Shown here piece after piece: positions 33,620 through 42,239 of a stretch of DNA of 64,000 bases. The translations under genes and the position numbers were made by a program. The stretch's first letter is position 1. Each line of letters starts with the position of its first letter. Origin of the DNA: Sphingobacteriaceae bacterium (GTDB lineage Bacteria; Bacteroidota; Bacteroidia; B-17B0; Aurantibacillaceae); contig JADJLA010000007.1 of the NCBI GenBank assembly GCA_016705695.1, forward strand, positions 114,501-178,500. The letters run 5' to 3'. Under the pieces are notes generated by a model. It was not told the origin of the DNA and ran no database searches. It saw only the letters and a program-made list of their open reading frames with translations.

Positions 33620-34699
33620 TTATTTTTTTCTTACGCGAGGATCAAGAATTCCGTACGCGATATCAACCAAAATATTTATGAAAACAAATATTGTAGCAAA
33701 AATTAATGTAGCGCCCATTACAACAGGAAGGTCATTCTTGCTTAAAGCCTCTACAACTTCGTAGCCAATACCTTTCCAGTTAAATACCTTTTCCACAAAC
33801 ACAGCTCCGGCCATTAAACCTGCAAACCATCCTGAAATGGCTGTAACAACAGGGTTGAGCGCATTTTTAAGCGCGTGCTTTGTAATTACTTTGTAAAGTG
33901 TTAAGCCTTTTGCTTTGGCTGTACGAATATAATCTTGTGATAATACATCTAACAACGAACTACGGGTTAATTGAATTACAATACTTAATGGACGAACACC
34001 AAGTGTAATAGCAGGTAATATTAAATTCTTTAAATTTAGTTTTTGGCCTTCCCATTCATCGTAATCGTATAAACTACCCACGGCGGAGAGGCCTGTGTAT
34101 TCAGCCAAAACGTACCCAAACAACCATGCCATTATCAAACCAACTAAATACGATGGGGCACTCATACCAAAAACGGTTGCTAAAACAAATGTGATCCTAT
34201 CGAAAGCGCTGTTTTTTTTGATGGCCGCTATAATTCCCAGAAAAATACCAATGCAGGAAGCGATAATGATGGCACTAAATGCTAAAACCGCAGTTTCGGG
34301 AAGAGTATCCAAAATAATTTCAGAAACATTTCGTTTAGTGATATAACTGCGCCTCAAATAGGGGAGCTTGAGTACACATACCTTCTTTTTTCCAACGGTG
34401 AACAAAGGGGTCCAGTCGTATTTGTCAGGGTTTAAGTACCACAAATTCATGTTGTCTGCATGATTATGCACCGAAACCGGAGAAAGATCATTAAGGTAAT
34501 GGATGTATTGGGTAAAAAGAGGTTTATCAGTTCCAAGATCGCGATGTATGGCCTCTACCGCGTCTTTATTGGCTCTTTGACCAAGCATGATGGTAGCTGG
34601 ATCACCGGGTAGAACATTGAATAAAAAGAAAATAGCCGTAACTACACCAAGCAAAACGATAATTCCGTAGAGTATTTTCTGAAAAATGAATTTTAACAC
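33620..34699 (-). CDS. ABC transporter permease, DppB/OppB type
   Basis: A 359-residue inner-membrane protein. TM1 (ILYGIIVLLGVVTAIFFLF) is followed by NVLPGDPATIMLGQRA and a ~90-residue periplasmic insert. Five more helices follow, with the EAA-loop signature near the C-terminus (DYIRTAKAKGLTLYKVITKHALKNALNP) and the family ending NILVDIAYGILDPRVRKK. This is the B subunit of a dipeptide/oligopeptide or nickel importer. The partner permease, ATPases and binding protein are not adjacent, so the transporter genes are scattered. tpiA follows immediately. Confidence 0.9.
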   Translation of the reverse strand: MLKFIFQKILYGIIVLLGVVTAIFFLFNVLPGDPATIMLGQRANKDAVEAIHRDLGTDKPLFTQYIHYLNDLSPVSVHNHADNMNLWYLNPDKYDWTPLFTVGKKKVCVLKLPYLRRSYITKRNVSEIILDTLPETAVLAFSAIIIASCIGIFLGIIAAIKKNSAFDRITFVLATVFGMSAPSYLVGLIMAWLFGYVLAEYTGLSAVGSLYDYDEWEGQKLNLKNLILPAITLGVRPLSIVIQLTRSSLLDVLSQDYIRTAKAKGLTLYKVITKHALKNALNPVVTAISGWFAGLMAGAVFVEKVFNWKGIGYEVVEALSKNDLPVVMGATLIFATIFVFINILVDIAYGILDPRVRKK

Positions 34700-34769
34700 T
34701 TGGCCAGCTTTATAGCAAGCGAATATAAATAAATATATGGAAGTATAATAGCAGTTTTTAGATAAAGTT

Positions 34770-34777
34770 TACTTTTG
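34770..34777 (+). promoter_or_regulatory. -7 box TACTTTTG that decides the patatin gene start
   Basis: A perfect TAnnTTTG. Its last three bases are the TTG that an automatic caller would use as start (34775). Transcription would begin near 34783, so that codon is not in the mRNA and a downstream start is needed. Confidence 0.5.
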
Positions 34778-34795
34778 TACATACTGATCTACCTT

Positions 34796-37099
34796 TTGAA
34801 GTATACGTCTATAAAATACTGCATTTTAGCCCTTTTTTTAAGCCTTAATCTTGGTTTTTCACAAAAGATAGGTCTTGTTTTGAGTGGCGGCGGCTCAAGT
34901 GGCTTAGCCCATATTGGCGTTTTAAAAGCCTTGGAAGAATATCATATCCCCATTGATTACATTTCGGGAACTTCCATTGGGAGTTTAATAGGTGCTTATT
35001 ACGTTATTGGGTGCACGCCTAAAGAGATCGAAGAAAAAGTTAAATCATCTTTTTTTCAAAACGCGGCACATGGAGATCTTAATTTCCAATATGGGTATTA
35101 TTTTAAAAAGAGAAATACCTATGGCTCATGGTTAACCCTGCGCGTTGACCCAAAGGATGGTGTATTAAAAAATCTCCCAACCAATGTGATCAATTCTATC
35201 CCTATTGATTATTATTTGATGGAAACATTTTCGGCAAGTTCGGCAAAGGTTAAAAATAATTTTGATAGCCTGCTTATCCCATTTCGTTGTTTGGCTTCAG
35301 ATATCAAAGTGAAGCAAAGTGTTATTTTTAGGAACGGAGATCTTGCAACTGCAGTTCGCGCAAGTATGAGTTATCCATTTTATTTGCGTCCGATCAAAGT
35401 AGATGATAAGTTATTATTTGATGGAGGATTGTATAATAATTTTCCAACGGATGTGATGTACAAAGAGTTTAACCCTGATTTTATCATTGGATCGAATGTT
35501 GCCGATATAACCGCCGCACCGGAAGACGACGATCTTTATTTGCAGTTGCGTAATATCATGATGAGCGAAACAAATTTTAATCCTGTTTGCGAAAATGGAA
35601 TTTTAATTGAGCCTTGGAGTGATGTGGGAATGTTCAGTTTTGAAAAAGTGAACAAGCTTATTGATAGTGGTTATGCAGCAACCGTAAGAAATATTCCGGC
35701 AATATTGGCTCAAATAAAACGTAAAACGGATACCGTTGAGTTAAGCAAAAAGCGACATGATATGATGGCGGACGTTATTGAGAAAAATTTTGTTTTTGAC
35801 AAAGTGAATGTAGAGGGTTTGAATGATAGACAAAAAAGATATGTAACAAAAAATTTATTTTACAAAGAAAAGGAATTTACTCTTGCACAATTGAAACGCC
35901 GTTATTTTAGATTGGCCGCCGATGAACGTTTTAAAAGTATTTATCCTACCGTTACGCAAGATAGTTTAACCGGTAAGTATGAATTGAATATCAATGCTCG
36001 TATCGAAAAACCATTTTATGTAGATGCGGGAGCCATCATTTCTAATCGGCCAATTAGTGAAGCATTTTTGGGATTGCAATACAATCACATTGGCAAGATC
36101 GGATTTTTAGCTTATGCTAATGGGTATATTGGAAAATTAAACTCGGGTGGTCACGCAAAATTGCGACTTGATTTCCCAGGAAGCACACCGTTTTTTGTAG
36201 AATCGAATTCAACTTACTCGCGCTGGGATTATTTTAATAGCAGTATTTTATTCTACGACCTCTTAAAGCCGGCGTATTTGATCCAAGAGGATAAGTATAC
36301 TGAAATAAAGGTTGGTTTACCTGTAGGGAACTTATCGGTATTAGATATTTCGGGTGGAGCAGCAGAGTGGGGGAATTTTTATTACCAACGCGATGACTTT
36401 ACAAAATTAGATACAACTGACAAAACGTTTTTTGATTATTGGTATGGACAGATCAATTATGGGCTTAATACACTGAATAGAAAAATGTACGCCACTAAAG
36501 GTGTTATGTTCAATGCGCGCGCGCGCTATTTAGAAGGAAATGAAAGTTACTACCCTGGTAATACAAGTGTGGGTTCAGATACATTACCTTTTAAAAATCA
36601 GTATGCTTTGCCTTGGCTTCAATTCAAAATTACGTTTGATGGATATGTAAGAACATTCAAGAGATTTAGAGTTGGATTGTTTGGAGAGTTTGTGAGTTCT
36701 AGCCAAACCTTCTTTAGTAATTATCAAAGCTCTATTCTTTCGGCGCCTGCATTTAATCCAACTCCCGAGAGTCAAACTTTTTTTATTGATAATTACAGAG
36801 CTCACAACTATGTTGCAGGAGGTGTAAAATTGATCACAACTCCATTTAAAAATTTTGATATTCGTTTGGAAGGATATTTTATGCAGCCATTCAATTCGAT
36901 CATTAAGGATGCCAGTGGAAACGCCGATTATAGTACGCCTTTTTTATACAATCACTTTATTGGAACAGCTACAGCGGTTTATAATACGCCATTAGGGCCT
37001 TTTGCATTTGGAGTGAATTATTATGATAAAAATCAAAATCCATTTTCGCTATTCTTGCATTTTGGATATATCATTTTCAATAAAAAATCGATCGAATAG
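34796..37099 (+). CDS. Patatin-like phospholipase fused to a POTRA/BamA-type barrel (type Vd-like)
   Basis: 767 residues from the TTG at 34796, which gives the signal peptide MKYTSIKYCILALFLSLNLG. The longer TTG start at 34775 lies inside the -7 box. A patatin domain (24-300) has the oxyanion motif SGGGSSG, the nucleophile in SGTSIGS (Ser60) and the catalytic Asp209 in LFDGGLYNNFP. A single POTRA-like domain follows (about 330-400, FVFDKVNVEGLNDRQ). A 16-strand-like Omp85/BamA barrel runs to the end (FGVNYYDKNQNPFSLFLHFG). The architecture matches PlpD-type V autotransporters, so it is a likely outer-membrane lipase with the patatin domain in the periplasm or on the surface. Confidence 0.9.
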   Translation: MKYTSIKYCILALFLSLNLGFSQKIGLVLSGGGSSGLAHIGVLKALEEYHIPIDYISGTSIGSLIGAYYVIGCTPKEIEEKVKSSFFQNAAHGDLNFQYGYYFKKRNTYGSWLTLRVDPKDGVLKNLPTNVINSIPIDYYLMETFSASSAKVKNNFDSLLIPFRCLASDIKVKQSVIFRNGDLATAVRASMSYPFYLRPIKVDDKLLFDGGLYNNFPTDVMYKEFNPDFIIGSNVADITAAPEDDDLYLQLRNIMMSETNFNPVCENGILIEPWSDVGMFSFEKVNKLIDSGYAATVRNIPAILAQIKRKTDTVELSKKRHDMMADVIEKNFVFDKVNVEGLNDRQKRYVTKNLFYKEKEFTLAQLKRRYFRLAADERFKSIYPTVTQDSLTGKYELNINARIEKPFYVDAGAIISNRPISEAFLGLQYNHIGKIGFLAYANGYIGKLNSGGHAKLRLDFPGSTPFFVESNSTYSRWDYFNSSILFYDLLKPAYLIQEDKYTEIKVGLPVGNLSVLDISGGAAEWGNFYYQRDDFTKLDTTDKTFFDYWYGQINYGLNTLNRKMYATKGVMFNARARYLEGNESYYPGNTSVGSDTLPFKNQYALPWLQFKITFDGYVRTFKRFRVGLFGEFVSSSQTFFSNYQSSILSAPAFNPTPESQTFFIDNYRAHNYVAGGVKLITTPFKNFDIRLEGYFMQPFNSIIKDASGNADYSTPFLYNHFIGTATAVYNTPLGPFAFGVNYYDKNQNPFSLFLHFGYIIFNKKSIE

Positions 37100-37102
37100 T
37101 TT

Positions 37103-37346
37103 TTAGAGGCAGAAACCGCAAAGGCGCTTCACGCTTTCCGCAAAGAAGGCGCAAAGTGCGCCAAGTTTTATCGCCATTACTCAAAAGAAGACAAAGACCT
37201 TTGGTTTCGCAAAGAATTTCCGGGTAAAGCTCTTAGTGTAAGTGTAGCTTTTTGCCTTCTTATAATTTCTGCGGTTAGTTGATCTTTGCGTTCTTTGCGT
37301 ATAACTTTGCGTAGATCGAAGATCGCTTTGCGGTTTCTGCCTCTAA
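37103..37346. repeat. Nested-palindrome repeat, family B, copy 3
   Basis: 244 bp between the convergent patatin and DUF2795 genes. It has the same TTAGAGGCAGAAACCGC ends (37103 and 37330-37346) and the same CGCAAAGAAGGCGCAAAG / AGAAGACAAAGACC left half answered by TTTGCCTTCT and TTCTTTGCG in the right half. The central part differs from copies 1 and 2, while the paired arms stay complementary. Confidence 0.85.
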
Positions 37347-37349
37347 ATA

Positions 37350-37376
37350 AAAAACCCCGCTTTTAGGCGGGGTTTC
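37350..37376 (-). terminator. Rho-independent terminator after the DUF2795 gene
   Basis: ACCCCGC (37354-37360) pairs with GCGGGGT (37367-37373), extended by A/T pairs. On the minus strand a run of six T follows. It also follows repeat B3 and could serve the patatin gene from the other side. Confidence 0.85.
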
Positions 37377-37391
37377 CCGATAGCTATCGGG
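37376..37391. repeat. 16-bp palindrome CCCGATAGCTATCGGG
   Basis: A perfect palindrome between the terminator and the DUF2795 stop codon. It matches 32626-32641 with one change. In both places TCCC..GGGAT extends the match to 18-19 bp. Confidence 0.6.
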
Positions 37392-37392
37392 A

Positions 37393-37614
37393 TTAAAATT
37401 CATCTTCATTAAAAAAGAAATCATCTTTTGTTGGGTAGTCGGGCCAGATATCTTCAATGGTCTCGTAACTATCTCCTTCGTCTTCCATTTCTTGTAAATT
37501 CTCTATTACTTCCATGGGCGCGCCGGTTCTCATCGCAAAATCTATAAGCTCATCTTTTGTTGCAGGCCACGGAGCATCCTCTAACCAACTTGCCAATTCT
37601 AAAGTCCAATACAT
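37393..37614 (-). CDS. DUF2795 domain-containing small acidic protein
   Basis: A 73-residue, strongly acidic protein: MYWTLELASWLEDAPWPATK, DELIDFAMRTGAPMEVIENL, then a Asp/Glu-rich tail ending FFFNEDEF. The tryptophan-rich start and 'PATKDELIDFA...GAP..VIENL' match DUF2795 proteins, small conserved Bacteroidota proteins of unknown function that resemble helical DNA- or protein-binding modules. It is monocistronic, with a strong terminator after it. Confidence 0.82.
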   Translation of the reverse strand: MYWTLELASWLEDAPWPATKDELIDFAMRTGAPMEVIENLQEMEDEGDSYETIEDIWPDYPTKDDFFFNEDEF

Positions 37615-37744
37615 AGTAGTTTATTATTCCTGCAAAAGAAAAAATTTTTTTTGGATTACGAAAGAAATGTTGATTAAAAAATATTCACGTTTTTAAATTC
37701 ATAAAAAACTGGTTATCAAATAGTTATGTGTATATTCCTTAAAC

Positions 37745-38599
37745 TCAGATCAGAATTTCCTTTTGTGTAAAAACTTGTTTGTCGTTTTCGAGGGTTAATT
37801 TGTACTTACCCTTGCCCAAATTTTTGATAGGAATGGCCACATTGTAAATTGTGTTTGAACCCGGCTGCAACCAATTTCCGATGCTAATTAAAACGGCATT
37901 ATCCTTTGTATCGTATATATTCAATTTAGAATAACACCATTCGCCATTTGTATACGCCATTTTTCCATACAAACTATCGTTCACTAAATGGATCATCCCA
38001 TTTGGTGTTTGATGAATTTGCTGTTTGATTACATACCAAGGGATAGGCTCGCCTTTAATATTGCATACCAAATTCTTTAAGCTCATTTCTTTTTCACTAG
38101 AGGTTGAAATTGCAGCGCTTCCATGATTATTACTCACTGCCCAAATAGCTTGTTGCACACTTGTGCTGCTGAGTTGCTTATAATTAGTGTTGATGTATTT
38201 GGCAAGTTTTACCAAGCCGCTATCAGCCATTGCATTTACTTTGTATCCCAAATCTTTTTTAGGACCTGCATCGCTGCTCTCACAACAAAACCCGACAACA
38301 TTCTTGCACGTTTTTGAATTGGCCTTAACTAAGATCTGTTGTTCTCTTACCACCAATAAATTTTGAAATTCTTCTTTATCAGCGATCAATTTTCTTCCGG
38401 GTTCAACTATTATATTAAGATCACTTTTGGTTAAATTTTGGATCTCCATCACCGTTGATTCTCCTTGATATTGTCCTAAACTTTTTATCTTAACCTTAAC
38501 AGCTCCATTGTTTATGGCTTGCTGCAAACTCATGCTAGTGTTTATCTTTGAAAACGCGAACATTACTATTGCTATACTTAAAATTGCTATGATTCTCAT
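37745..38599 (-). CDS. Exported protein of unknown function with a Shine-Dalgarno-led start
   Basis: A 284-residue protein with a signal peptide (IIAILSIAIVMFAFSKI). The next ~110 residues form an Ig-like beta domain (VKVKIKSLGQYQGESTVMEI...LIADKEEFQNLLVV...ILVKANSKTCKN) with the cluster CKNVVGFCCES. A helical middle follows (LVKLAKYINTNYKQLSSTSVQQAIWAVSNNHGS). A second beta domain ends the protein and includes MIHLVNDSLYGKMAY. I do not recognise the family. AAGGAGG lies 5 bp before the ATG (38611-38605, minus strand), which is unusual for this phylum and may point to a distinct expression mode or an acquired gene. Confidence 0.7.
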   Translation of the reverse strand: MRIIAILSIAIVMFAFSKINTSMSLQQAINNGAVKVKIKSLGQYQGESTVMEIQNLTKSDLNIIVEPGRKLIADKEEFQNLLVVREQQILVKANSKTCKNVVGFCCESSDAGPKKDLGYKVNAMADSGLVKLAKYINTNYKQLSSTSVQQAIWAVSNNHGSAAISTSSEKEMSLKNLVCNIKGEPIPWYVIKQQIHQTPNGMIHLVNDSLYGKMAYTNGEWCYSKLNIYDTKDNAVLISIGNWLQPGSNTIYNVAIPIKNLGKGKYKLTLENDKQVFTQKEILI

Positions 38600-38604
38600 A
38601 TATT

Positions 38605-38611
38605 CCTCCTT
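38605..38611 (-). promoter_or_regulatory. Strong Shine-Dalgarno sequence AAGGAGG
   Basis: AAGGAGG with a 5-nt spacer before the ATG at 38599. Most genes in this window have no such site, in keeping with the weak use of anti-Shine-Dalgarno pairing in Bacteroidota. Confidence 0.6.
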
Positions 38612-38728
38612 TTTAACTATAAATCACTAGTACCCGTTTAAGATACAGATGTGAGCAAACTTTTTTCCATAAAGGGTAAGGATGGTTGTGATAAAAAGTG
38701 CTAATTTGGCTGTATCTTTTTTAAAGAC

Positions 38729-39961
38729 ATGGAAAGATTTACCGGTATAATAGGCATTTTTTTGATCTTGGGAATTGCATTCCTTTTATCGAATAATAAA
38801 AAACGCATCAATTACCGTTTAGTGATAAGCGGTTTGGGTTTGCAATTATTAATAGCGATCCTTGTTTTAAAAGTTCCTTTCGTAACTCGCTTTTTTGAAT
38901 TCCTTGGACGGGGAATGGGCAAAATAGAACAGTTCGCAACACAAGGGGCGTCATTTGTATATGGAGGTGTTATGATAGACACTCACGATGGACTTTCTAA
39001 ACCGTATGGAACACCGCACACATTTGTTTTTGCATTTACGGTTACAGCAACTATTATTTTTGTTTGTGTACTAGTGGCTATTTTTTATCATTTTGGAATT
39101 ATGCAACGATTGGTTGCTATTATTGCACGCGTTATGAATTTTGTGATGCGCGCTAGTGGGGCCGAAGCATTAAGCAATGTGGCGAGCGCATTTGTTGGGC
39201 AAGTTGAAGCGCAAGTTTTGATCCGTCCATACTTAAGCACTATGACCAAAAGCGAATTACTTTCTTCTATGGCAGGAAGTATGGCGTGTATAGCAGGTGG
39301 AATTTTAATTGTGTATGTGAATATGGGTGCCAAGGTTGAATATTTATTGGCCGCAAGTTTAATGGCAGCACCCGCGGCAATTGTTATATCAAAAATAATT
39401 TATCCCGAAACAGAAGTTCCAAAAACACAAGGCAAAGTAACTTTGGAAGTAAAGCGTGAGCATACAAATTTAATAGACGCTATTTCGCATGGTGCTTCTG
39501 ATGGAATGAAGATCGCGATAAATGTAATTGCCATGTTGATCGGTTTTATCGCCTTGATAGCTTTGGTAAATTATTTGTTGGGAATGATCTCTCCGCAATT
39601 TACGTTGGATGCAATTTTCTCGAAAATATTTTATCCGTTTGCATGGGCAATGGGTGTTCCCCTAGAGGATGTGAATCAGGTTGCAACTTTAATGGGACAA
39701 AAACTAACTATTAATGAGTTTGTGGCTTTTGATACCTTAACACATAAACTTGCAAAACCTTTAAGCGAAAAAGGATTAGTGATAGCAAGTTTTGCAATTT
39801 GTGGATTCGCTAATTTTAGTAGCGTGGGAATGCAAATTGGTGGTATTGGTGCTTTAGCTCCCGAGCGAAGAGCAGATCTTGCCAAACTGGGAATAAGAGC
39901 ATTAATAAGCGGAACGCTTGCATCGTATTTATCTGCCGCAATTGCGGGAATGTTGATATGA
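38729..39961 (+). CDS. Concentrative nucleoside transporter (NupC/CNT family)
   Basis: A 410-residue inner-membrane protein with about 8-10 helices. CNT signatures are GLQLLIAILVLKVPF early, FATQGASFVYGGVM, and GASDGMKIAINVIAMLIGFIALI near the transport core. The C-terminal half has FANFSSVGMQIGGIGALAPERR. It imports nucleosides by sodium or proton symport. Substrate selectivity is not readable. Its TGA overlaps the ATG of the following MacB-type permease (ATGA), so they are coupled. Confidence 0.93.
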   Translation: MERFTGIIGIFLILGIAFLLSNNKKRINYRLVISGLGLQLLIAILVLKVPFVTRFFEFLGRGMGKIEQFATQGASFVYGGVMIDTHDGLSKPYGTPHTFVFAFTVTATIIFVCVLVAIFYHFGIMQRLVAIIARVMNFVMRASGAEALSNVASAFVGQVEAQVLIRPYLSTMTKSELLSSMAGSMACIAGGILIVYVNMGAKVEYLLAASLMAAPAAIVISKIIYPETEVPKTQGKVTLEVKREHTNLIDAISHGASDGMKIAINVIAMLIGFIALIALVNYLLGMISPQFTLDAIFSKIFYPFAWAMGVPLEDVNQVATLMGQKLTINEFVAFDTLTHKLAKPLSEKGLVIASFAICGFANFSSVGMQIGGIGALAPERRADLAKLGIRALISGTLASYLSAAIAGMLI

Positions 39962-41196
39962 GTTTAAACTTGCGTGATAATATTAAAGTAGCTGTTGATT
40001 CTATCAAGTCAAATAAATTACGCGCTATTATTACCATGTTGATCATTGCCATTGGCATTATGGCACTGGTGGGAATTTTTACGGCAATAGATGCGATCAA
40101 AAATGGCATCAATAGTAATTTTACAGACATGGGCGCTAATACGTTTACCATTAGGAATGGCGAGTTTGGCGTAAGAGTTGGTAAACGAGGAAGAAAAGCA
40201 AAACGTTATGAACCCATTACTTACAAGGATGCTATGCGTTTTAAAACGCAGTTTGATATGCCTTGCTTAACTTCGATCTCTACTTTAGCAAGTCAAACTT
40301 CTCGATTGAAATCGGAAGGTGAAAAAACAAACCCAAACATTCAGGTGTTTGGTACAGATGAGAATTATTTGCAAACCTCCGGCTACGAATTAGCACAAGG
40401 AAGAAATTTTACGGCAGCAGAAGCAAATAGCGGAAAAAATATTGTGATCATTGGAAAAGACATTGACGCTTTATTATTTCCAAGATCAAGCGGGTATGAT
40501 AAAATAATTTCCATTGGTGCGTTGAAATATAAGGTAGTTGGTGTTTTAAAACCAAAAGGGAGTAGTGCTGCATTTGGTGGAGATAAAATTTGTATCATTC
40601 CGCTTACAAATGCGCGTCAGTATTTTGGAGGAGAGAAAATGGATTTTACTATTAATGTGATGGTAACTCACATTAGTAAATTGGAGGTTGTTTTGGAAGA
40701 GGGCAGGGGATTGTTTAGAAAGATACGTCATGTTTCGGTAACAGAAGAGGACGACTTTGCGATCACCAAATCGGATAGTTTGGCAACAATGCTTATTGAT
40801 GATCTAAATAAAGTAACGATGGGAGCTACTATCATTGGCATCATTACGTTATTAGGTGCTGCCATTGGTTTAATGAATATTTTATTGGTTACTGTTACCG
40901 AGCGTACGCGCGAAATTGGAATAAGAAAAGCACTTGGCGCAACTCAACAAACCATTAAAAATCAATTTTTGATCGAGAGTATTGTCATATGTTTATTTGG
41001 CGGAAGCATTGGGATATTATTAGGGATTATTATTGGCAACCTTATAAGTATGGCTCTTGATACCGGATTTTTTGTTCCATGGTTTTGGATGATGTCGGGT
41101 TACGCCATTTGTGTTATTGTTGGTTTGGTAAGTGGTTATATTCCCGCTAAACGTGCTTCTCAGTTGGATCCAATTGAGAGTTTGCGATTTGAATAG
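39958..41196 (+). CDS. ABC transporter permease, MacB/FtsX type
   Basis: A 412-residue protein. TM1 at about 20-43 (LRAIITMLIIAIGIMALVGI) is followed by a MacB-type periplasmic core domain (45-270). The FtsX domain with three C-terminal helices begins IGIITLLGAAIGLMNILLVTV, contains the conserved ERTREIGIRKALGAT, and ends YIPAKRASQLDPIESLRFE. This class powers outer-membrane efflux or lipoprotein trafficking through a mechanotransmission mechanism and needs a separate ATPase, not present next to it. It is translationally coupled to the nucleoside transporter. Confidence 0.9.
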   Translation: MSLNLRDNIKVAVDSIKSNKLRAIITMLIIAIGIMALVGIFTAIDAIKNGINSNFTDMGANTFTIRNGEFGVRVGKRGRKAKRYEPITYKDAMRFKTQFDMPCLTSISTLASQTSRLKSEGEKTNPNIQVFGTDENYLQTSGYELAQGRNFTAAEANSGKNIVIIGKDIDALLFPRSSGYDKIISIGALKYKVVGVLKPKGSSAAFGGDKICIIPLTNARQYFGGEKMDFTINVMVTHISKLEVVLEEGRGLFRKIRHVSVTEEDDFAITKSDSLATMLIDDLNKVTMGATIIGIITLLGAAIGLMNILLVTVTERTREIGIRKALGATQQTIKNQFLIESIVICLFGGSIGILLGIIIGNLISMALDTGFFVPWFWMMSGYAICVIVGLVSGYIPAKRASQLDPIESLRFE

Positions 41197-41211
41197 GGTT
41201 TTGCAATTATG

Positions 41212-41259
41212 TAAAACAAAAAATGCTTTCCTTAATTAAGGAAAGCATTTTTTGTTTTA
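41212..41259. terminator. Bidirectional terminator, 48-bp perfect palindrome
   Basis: Centred at 41235/41236, every base from 41212 to 41259 pairs with its mirror. The core AATGCTTTCCTTAA/TTAAGGAAAGCATT is flanked by A/T tracts. It lies between the convergent MacB-type permease and DUF3575-like genes and can end both transcripts. Confidence 0.9.
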
Positions 41260-41276
41260 ATTAAACTAATAGCTTT

Positions 41277-42134
41277 TTAAAAAGCATAACCAAAGCAAAA
41301 TCCAAACGCCCGATAACTAACCATTGGAACTCCCTTGATAGTTACTTTTGCCGAGTTTGCAGTTGTTTCAATTTCAACTTTTCCATCTGAGAACCTTTGT
41401 AACTCACCTAAATTTTCGATGATATTATTGCTAGTGTTGGTTTGTTGTTGAGAAGACATATTCACATTGCCTTCAATAGCTTCTCCACTGATGATTAACT
41501 TTGCCATACCAGATCCACCGCCTGCTATCCACCAGTCAAAAGAAAAATGTTCATTAATGATCCATTGTGCCCCTATCATTATTCCTCCTGTAAATCCGGC
41601 ATAACTAACCCTCATATCGTATTTGGTTTTTGGCGCAGGTTGAATATTCATTGGATTATAAGTTGTGTCAATATAATCGGCGCGCAATGTATATTTTGCA
41701 TACCTAAAATATGGAGCAATATAAAACCCGTGCGGTGCTTGATACTCTTCTTTTTTGCCCGGATAAAAACGAAACTCAGGTGTTATAGCCCAGCCCCAGT
41801 ATTCAGGTAATTGATAACCATAATCATTTTCAGGTTTAAAGAGTAATTCAGGGATATTTCTCTTTACTAAATAACTAAGTCCTAATGCACCCGACATGTT
41901 TTTATGAAATCCATGTTCATATTGAAGACTAATTTGCTTAAAAATTAATTGAGTAATATTTAGTTTTATAACATTTTTGGATGTTCTATCTCCGCCATCC
42001 TCTGAAGCGCCGAGTCTTTTTTTGTTTTTTATGTAAAGCGGACTGGTTTCTTTTATTTCAGGTGGATTGTGGGCACTTAATTGAAATGTAAAGCATATTA
42101 ATAATGCGGATACTTTTAATAGTTTATTTTTCAT
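41277..42134 (-). CDS. DUF3575-like outer-membrane beta-barrel protein
   Basis: A 285-residue exported protein (signal VSALLICFTFQLSA). The mature part begins with a short linker, then KNVIKLNITQLIFKQISLQY, followed by GALGLSYLVK, WGWAITPEFRFYPGK, GFYIAPYFRYAKYTL and GFTGGIMIGAQWI strands. It ends in an aromatic strand (YRAFGFCFGYAF), as outer-membrane barrels do. The N-VIK-N...ISLQYE opening matches DUF3575. An insertion at ~225-260 (Gln/Thr/Asn-rich) probably forms a surface loop. A near-consensus promoter lies upstream. Confidence 0.78.
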   Translation of the reverse strand: MKNKLLKVSALLICFTFQLSAHNPPEIKETSPLYIKNKKRLGASEDGGDRTSKNVIKLNITQLIFKQISLQYEHGFHKNMSGALGLSYLVKRNIPELLFKPENDYGYQLPEYWGWAITPEFRFYPGKKEEYQAPHGFYIAPYFRYAKYTLRADYIDTTYNPMNIQPAPKTKYDMRVSYAGFTGGIMIGAQWIINEHFSFDWWIAGGGSGMAKLIISGEAIEGNVNMSSQQQTNTSNNIIENLGELQRFSDGKVEIETTANSAKVTIKGVPMVSYRAFGFCFGYAF

Positions 42135-42150
42135 AAGATTTAAATTTTAC

Positions 42151-42182
42151 TAAATATAAACGATTTAATGATGAAAAGCAAA
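42151..42182 (-). promoter_or_regulatory. Promoter of the DUF3575-like gene
   Basis: On the minus strand, TTTG (42182-42179), a 20-bp spacer, and TATATTTA (42158-42151), one mismatch from TAnnTTTG. The expected leader is ~10 nt. Confidence 0.55.
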
Positions 42183-42239
42183 CTGAATTTTTAGTGATGA
42201 AGCTTGGAAATGGTAAGCTATTTATGCAAGAGGAGTGAT

